64,000 bases of DNA, taken from NCBI GenBank assembly GCA_963779055.1, contig CAVZWN010000002.1, forward strand, positions 1 through 64,000, written 5' to 3'. Position numbers and translations under genes: made by a program. Of the stretch, positions 61,221 to 64,000 are shown one piece after another (within the stretch, counting starts at the first letter, position 1; each line of letters opens with the position of its first letter). Source of the stretch: Sulfurimicrobium sp963779055. Lineage in GTDB: Bacteria; Pseudomonadota; Gammaproteobacteria; Burkholderiales; Sulfuricellaceae. The notes beneath the pieces were generated by a model. That model saw nothing but the letters and a program-made list of their open reading frames with translations. It did no database searches and was not told the origin of the DNA.

Positions 61221-61307
61221 GGCCAACGTGGAGCTAACCGGCGCTGCGCGCCGTTTGGCGCAGCGCCCAGCGACCGAAGGGAGCGAGGTTGAGCGCAGGG
61301 TTATACG
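61221..61307 (-). repeat. attC-like site (integron cassette recombination site), 87 bp
   Basis: On the minus strand the ends are GTATAAC (R'') and GTTGGCC (R'). The inner boxes are CTCAACC and GGTTAGC; GCTCAACC pairs with GGTTAGC leaving one unpaired base, the extrahelical base typical of attC. The centre GGCGCTGCGCC / GGCGCGCAGCGCC forms a strong hairpin. The layout TAACCCTGCGCTCAACC ... CGGTTAGCTCCACGTTGGC resembles attC sites of environmental gene cassettes. It follows the HNH gene stop by 3 bases. Confidence 0.75.
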
Positions 61308-61309
61308 GA

Positions 61310-61590
61310 TTATTCACGGACTAACCTGGTAACGCGCTCATAGAGGCGCAAAACCAAAGCCCTGGAATTCTCGCCGTAGTGCAACTCTCTGTGGCAGTTC
61401 GGACATAAGGCAACCGCATTGGTGATGGTGTCTGAACCATTGTCGGCAAGTTGGCGGACGTGATGCACTTCAAGGAATGGCTGGCCATCTGAGCCATTGA
61501 AAGGTGCTGGATGTTCGCAAGACTTCGCACTTTCCCTTGGCTTGTTGCAGATACCTCAGCCTTTACAGCCGCACGCGTAGGCATTGCCAA
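61310..61590 (-). pseudogene. HNH endonuclease fragment (McrA-like), frameshifted
   Basis: The C-terminal frame, ending in a TAA at 61310, reads PAPFNGSDGQPFLEVHHVRQLADNGSDTITNAVALCPNCHRELHYG, with EVHH and CPNCH forming the HNH metal site. Upstream, near 61555, one missing base separates it from RAAVKAE and further partial frames; no complete start was found. It precedes the attC-like site at 61221-61307, like a cassette gene. It may be a remnant of a larger defence or restriction gene. Confidence 0.6.
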
Positions 61591-61639
61591 GACAACATGG
61601 CGAATTCCGTTTGAAGCCCCAGGCCAGCGCGATCAGTTT

Positions 61640-62228
61640 GCGATTCGATTTGCTCGCAGACGACATTTGCTCCAGGCATTCTTAGCAGGCTGCAGGCCAG
61701 ACGATCCATTCCGATCCTAATAGCATAAGGTAGGACATAGGAAGTGTTGTGCAACAATGCGACAATCGACATACTTCACCATTCGACCAAACTTGGCAGC
61801 ATAGTTCTCGTAGCAACGCCTTTATTGTGGAGGCATTCGCCAATGCGATCATTCGCAGCAGCGCACCATATGCATCAACTGAGGGCGTAAATGTCATTGC
61901 TCACCGTCATTCATGCGCATGTGGGCCTATCGGTCTAACGTTGTCATAGCCGACAAACCGGCAAATAAAAGTTTATTGGTCAGTCCGATAATCTCAGACG
62001 CTGCGATAACATTTTGTATATTCATGTTTATTTATAGAGTATTTGCACGTTGTGTCTGATAAACCTTTTTTGTTTTTCCTGGTGCAGGGGGCGCCTACGC
62101 TTCTCAATCCGGCTTGCCCACGCATAAACAGCCCGCGTAATTGAATGACATATGCGGTTTGGATTAAACGCTATATTTTCTCCCGTGGCAAGCGCTGTCC
62201 GGGCCACTTTTACCGCAGAATTCCAGGC
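61640..62228. other. Gap without recognisable gene
   Basis: About 590 bases between the HNH fragment and the amtB terminator. Short open frames exist (for example 61749-61949 plus) but none has a good ribosome site or recognisable product. GTTAGAC on the minus strand near 61930 matches an attC/attI core consensus, but no partner site was found. The composition is more AT-rich than the surrounding core genes. Confidence 0.5.
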
Positions 62229-62253
62229 AAAAAAAGGGCGGCTTGCGCCGCCC
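62229..62253 (-). terminator. Intrinsic terminator after amtB
   Basis: Stem GGGCGGC / GCCGCCC with loop TTGC. On the minus strand it is followed by a run of seven T, 86 bases after the amtB stop. Typical rho-independent terminator for the glnK-amtB transcript. Confidence 0.9.
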
Positions 62254-62338
62254 TGAATCCACTCCTGAGGGGGAGGGATGGAGAAATTTATTGGTCGCTT
62301 TCCGCGGATGCCAGGTTCAGCATCCGCGGGGTGCGCTA

Positions 62339-63754
62339 TCAGTCCACGCGCTCGCCGTGCAGGCTGACGTCCAGACCTTCGCGCTCTTCTTCTTCGGAGA
62401 CGCGCAGGCCGATCACCATGTCGATCACCTTGAGGATGATGTAGGAGGCGACGGCGGTGTAGGCTACCGTGGCGGCCACACCGACCAGCTGGGTGACGAC
62501 CTGGCTGGCGTTGCCTTCGATCAGGCCGGAGGCTGCGTCGCCGCCGATGGCTTTGACTGCGAACACGCCGGTGAGCAGGGCGCCGACGATACCGCCGATA
62601 CCGTGCACGCCGAAGGCGTCGAGCGAGTCGTCATAGCCCATCATGCGCTTGAGGGAAGTGGCGCCCCAGTAGCACACTACGCCGGATATCAGGCCGATGA
62701 TCAGCGCACCCATGGGGGCGACGAAGCCAGCCGCCGGGGTGATGGCAACCAGGCCGCCCACGGCGCCGGATGCAATACCCAGCACGGAAGGCTTGCCCTT
62801 GCCCAGCCACTCGGCAAACATCCAGGCCAGCGCGGCAGCGGCGGCGGCAATCTGGGTGACGGCCATGGCCATGCCGGCACGGCTGTCAGCGGCCAGGGCG
62901 GAACCGGCGTTGAAGCCGAACCAGCCTACCCACAGCATGGCAGCGCCAATCAGGGTGAGCGTCAGGTTATGCGGTGCCATTGGCTCCTTGCCGTAACCGA
63001 TGCGCTTGCCCAGCATGATGGCGATCACCAGACCGGCGATACCGGCATTGATGTGCACCACAGTACCGCCGGCGTAGTCCAGGATGCCCTTGGTGAACAG
63101 CCAGCCGGTGCCTTCCCATACCCAGTGGGTAATCGGTGCGTACACCACCAGCGACCAGATCCCCATGAACCACATCATGGCGGAGAACTTCATGCGGTCG
63201 GCAAAGGCGCCGGTGATCAGGGCCGGGGTGATGATGGCGAAGGTCATCTGGAAGATCACGAACACGGTTTCCGGAATGTTCGCACCCGCTACGCCGGTCA
63301 GGGAGTCCAGACCGACGCCGTTGAGGAACATTTTGTCGAGCCCGCCGATGAAGCCGCTGCCGGGAGTGAAGGCCAGGCTGTAACCGGCCACCATCCAGAT
63401 GACGGACATCAGGGCTGCAATCGCGAAGCTTTGCATCATGATGGCCAGCACGTTCTTTTTGCGCACCATGCCGCCGTAGAACAGTGCCAGACCGGGGATG
63501 GTCATGAACAGCACCAGGGCGGTGGCGGTCAGCATCCAGGCGGTATTGCCTGAATCAAGTTTCGGCTCGGGATCAGCCGCAACGGCTGGCGCGGCTTCGG
63601 CTGCCATGGCTGGAGTGACAGCTTCAGGCGCTGCTTCGGATGCCGGTGCGGTCGTTGCGGGTTCGGCAGCAAGCGGCATGGCGTCTTCCGCCATGACCGG
63701 GCCACCGAGCCCGAGGACGCCCAGCAAGGCGATCATGCTAAACAGTTTTTTCAT
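62339..63754 (-). CDS. amtB: Ammonium transporter AmtB
   Basis: Trimeric ammonia channel of the inner membrane, regulated by GlnK. The 471 residues start with a signal-like segment (KLFSMIALLGVLGLGG), an Ala/Pro/Glu-rich spacer of about 40 residues, then 11 membrane helices. The Amt signature DYAGGTVVHINAG is present, as are DSLDAFGVHGIGGIVGALLTG (pore histidines) and PHNLTLTLIGAAMLWVGWFGFNAGSAL. glnK lies upstream with a 12-base gap, the usual arrangement under nitrogen control. Confidence 0.97.
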   Translation of the reverse strand: MKKLFSMIALLGVLGLGGPVMAEDAMPLAAEPATTAPASEAAPEAVTPAMAAEAAPAVAADPEPKLDSGNTAWMLTATALVLFMTIPGLALFYGGMVRKKNVLAIMMQSFAIAALMSVIWMVAGYSLAFTPGSGFIGGLDKMFLNGVGLDSLTGVAGANIPETVFVIFQMTFAIITPALITGAFADRMKFSAMMWFMGIWSLVVYAPITHWVWEGTGWLFTKGILDYAGGTVVHINAGIAGLVIAIMLGKRIGYGKEPMAPHNLTLTLIGAAMLWVGWFGFNAGSALAADSRAGMAMAVTQIAAAAAALAWMFAEWLGKGKPSVLGIASGAVGGLVAITPAAGFVAPMGALIIGLISGVVCYWGATSLKRMMGYDDSLDAFGVHGIGGIVGALLTGVFAVKAIGGDAASGLIEGNASQVVTQLVGVAATVAYTAVASYIILKVIDMVIGLRVSEEEEREGLDVSLHGERVD

Positions 63755-63766
63755 GACATGCTCCTT

Positions 63767-64000
63767 TTACAAGGCTTCTGGGCCGGTTTCACCGGTGCGG
63801 ATGCGGACGACCTGTTCCAGGCTGGAAACGAAGATCTTGCCGTCGCCGATCTTGCCGGTCGAGGCGGATTTCTCGATGGCCTCAATCACCTGATCCAGCA
63901 ACTCAGCCCGGATGGCTGCTTCCACTTTGACCTTGGGCAGAAAATCCACCACGTATTCCGCACCGCGATACAGCTCGGTGTGGCCCTTTTGACGTCCAAA
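63767..64000 (-). CDS. glnK: Nitrogen regulatory protein P-II (GlnK), 5' truncated
   Basis: Signal-transduction trimer binding 2-oxoglutarate, ATP and ADP, and controlling AmtB. The C-terminal 77 residues are visible, starting FGRQKGHTELYRGAEYVVDFLPKVKVE. They include the uridylylated Tyr51 in the T-loop (TELYRGAEY) and the conserved GKIGDGKIFV segment near the end. The frame runs off the right edge; the GTG inside VDFLPK is internal. Linkage to amtB supports GlnK rather than GlnB. Confidence 0.95.
   Translation of the reverse strand, partial: FGRQKGHTELYRGAEYVVDFLPKVKVEAAIRAELLDQVIEAIEKSASTGKIGDGKIFVSSLEQVVRIRTGETGPEAL

Noticed and set aside
61925..61940. GTTAGAC near 61930 as an attI site of an integron
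   Set aside because: Only a single 7-base match, no paired box and no integrase gene nearby.
61749..61949. Plus-strand open frame in the gap before amtB
   Set aside because: No ribosome site, no recognisable motif and composition not codon-like; probably chance.
62243..63553. Long plus-strand frame opposite amtB
   Set aside because: Gly/His-rich antisense shadow of amtB.
1..64000. Search for CRISPR arrays, tRNA, rRNA, transposases and phage genes
   Set aside because: No regularly spaced direct repeats, cloverleaf or rRNA segments, or transposase/integrase motifs were recognised.

Overview
This 64-kb window is a chromosomal segment of a Gram-negative bacterium, most probably a betaproteobacterium of the Nitrosomonadales/Sulfuricella/Gallionella type. 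That is an inference from the gene content: rpe-gph-trpE neighbourhood, complete ccoNOQP-GHIS with an FNR regulator, bioBFHCD order, an MSHA-type pilus locus, ppk1 with CYTH-CHAD, and glnK-amtB. Most of the window is GC-rich core genome. The exception is about 58.4-62.2 kb, which is accessory and in places more AT-rich. No rRNA, tRNA, CRISPR array, transposase or phage gene was seen.

Layout. 0-6.4 kb (+): end of lgt, a frameshifted NYN-domain gene, rpe, a small lipoprotein, gph, a candidate Trp-codon leader peptide, trpE, and ftsE-ftsX translationally coupled to trpE. 6.7-12.2 kb (-): a five-gene envelope operon (LolA-like periplasmic protein, two FtsX/LolCE-type permeases, a LolD-like ATPase, an outer-membrane beta-barrel) with a permease remnant upstream. 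12.3-13.2 kb (+): rpoH preceded by a CIRCE (HrcA) operator. 13.3-23.2 kb (-): Rrf2 regulator, FNR, ccoN-O-Q-P, ccoG-H-I-S and a 32-residue membrane protein. 23.2-28.1 kb (-): a small membrane protein and bioB-F-H-C-D. 28.2 kb (+): comF. 29.0-42.7 kb (-): MSHA pilus genes in the order pilin, pilin, C, D, O, P, Q, I, I2, J, K, L, M, N, without mshE and mshG. 43-58 kb: polyphosphate and envelope genes (PPK2 phosphotransferase, CYTH-CHAD, ppk1, dgkA, a GT4 glycosyltransferase, an LpxH-like phosphoesterase, two lipid A acyltransferases), plus an EAL-CBS-GGDEF protein, yggX, a ParA-like ATPase and an RluF-like pseudouridine synthase. 58.4-62.2 kb: small genes of unknown function, all on the minus strand, separated by sequences that look like integron attC sites. 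62.2-64 kb (-): amtB and the 5'-truncated glnK.

Two features stand out. First, the 58.4-61.6 kb block looks like an integron cassette cluster without an integrase (CALIN). Two attC-like palindromes there show the expected R boxes and an unpaired base in one arm. Second, frame disruptions are numerous. Nine genes are broken by single-base indels: the NYN gene (three events), bioD, bioH, the glycosyltransferase, the ParA-like gene, a lipid A acyltransferase, the pseudouridine synthase, the HNH fragment, and the LolD-like ATPase (a compensating pair). Several lie in short homopolymers, so assembly or sequencing error is a serious explanation and should be tested before calling them pseudogenes.

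Dispersed non-coding repeats fill many gaps. The best defined is a roughly 125-150 bp element present three times, at 28.9, 52.0 and 56.3 kb. A 173-bp MITE-like element at 42.9 kb supplies the stop codon of a neighbouring gene.
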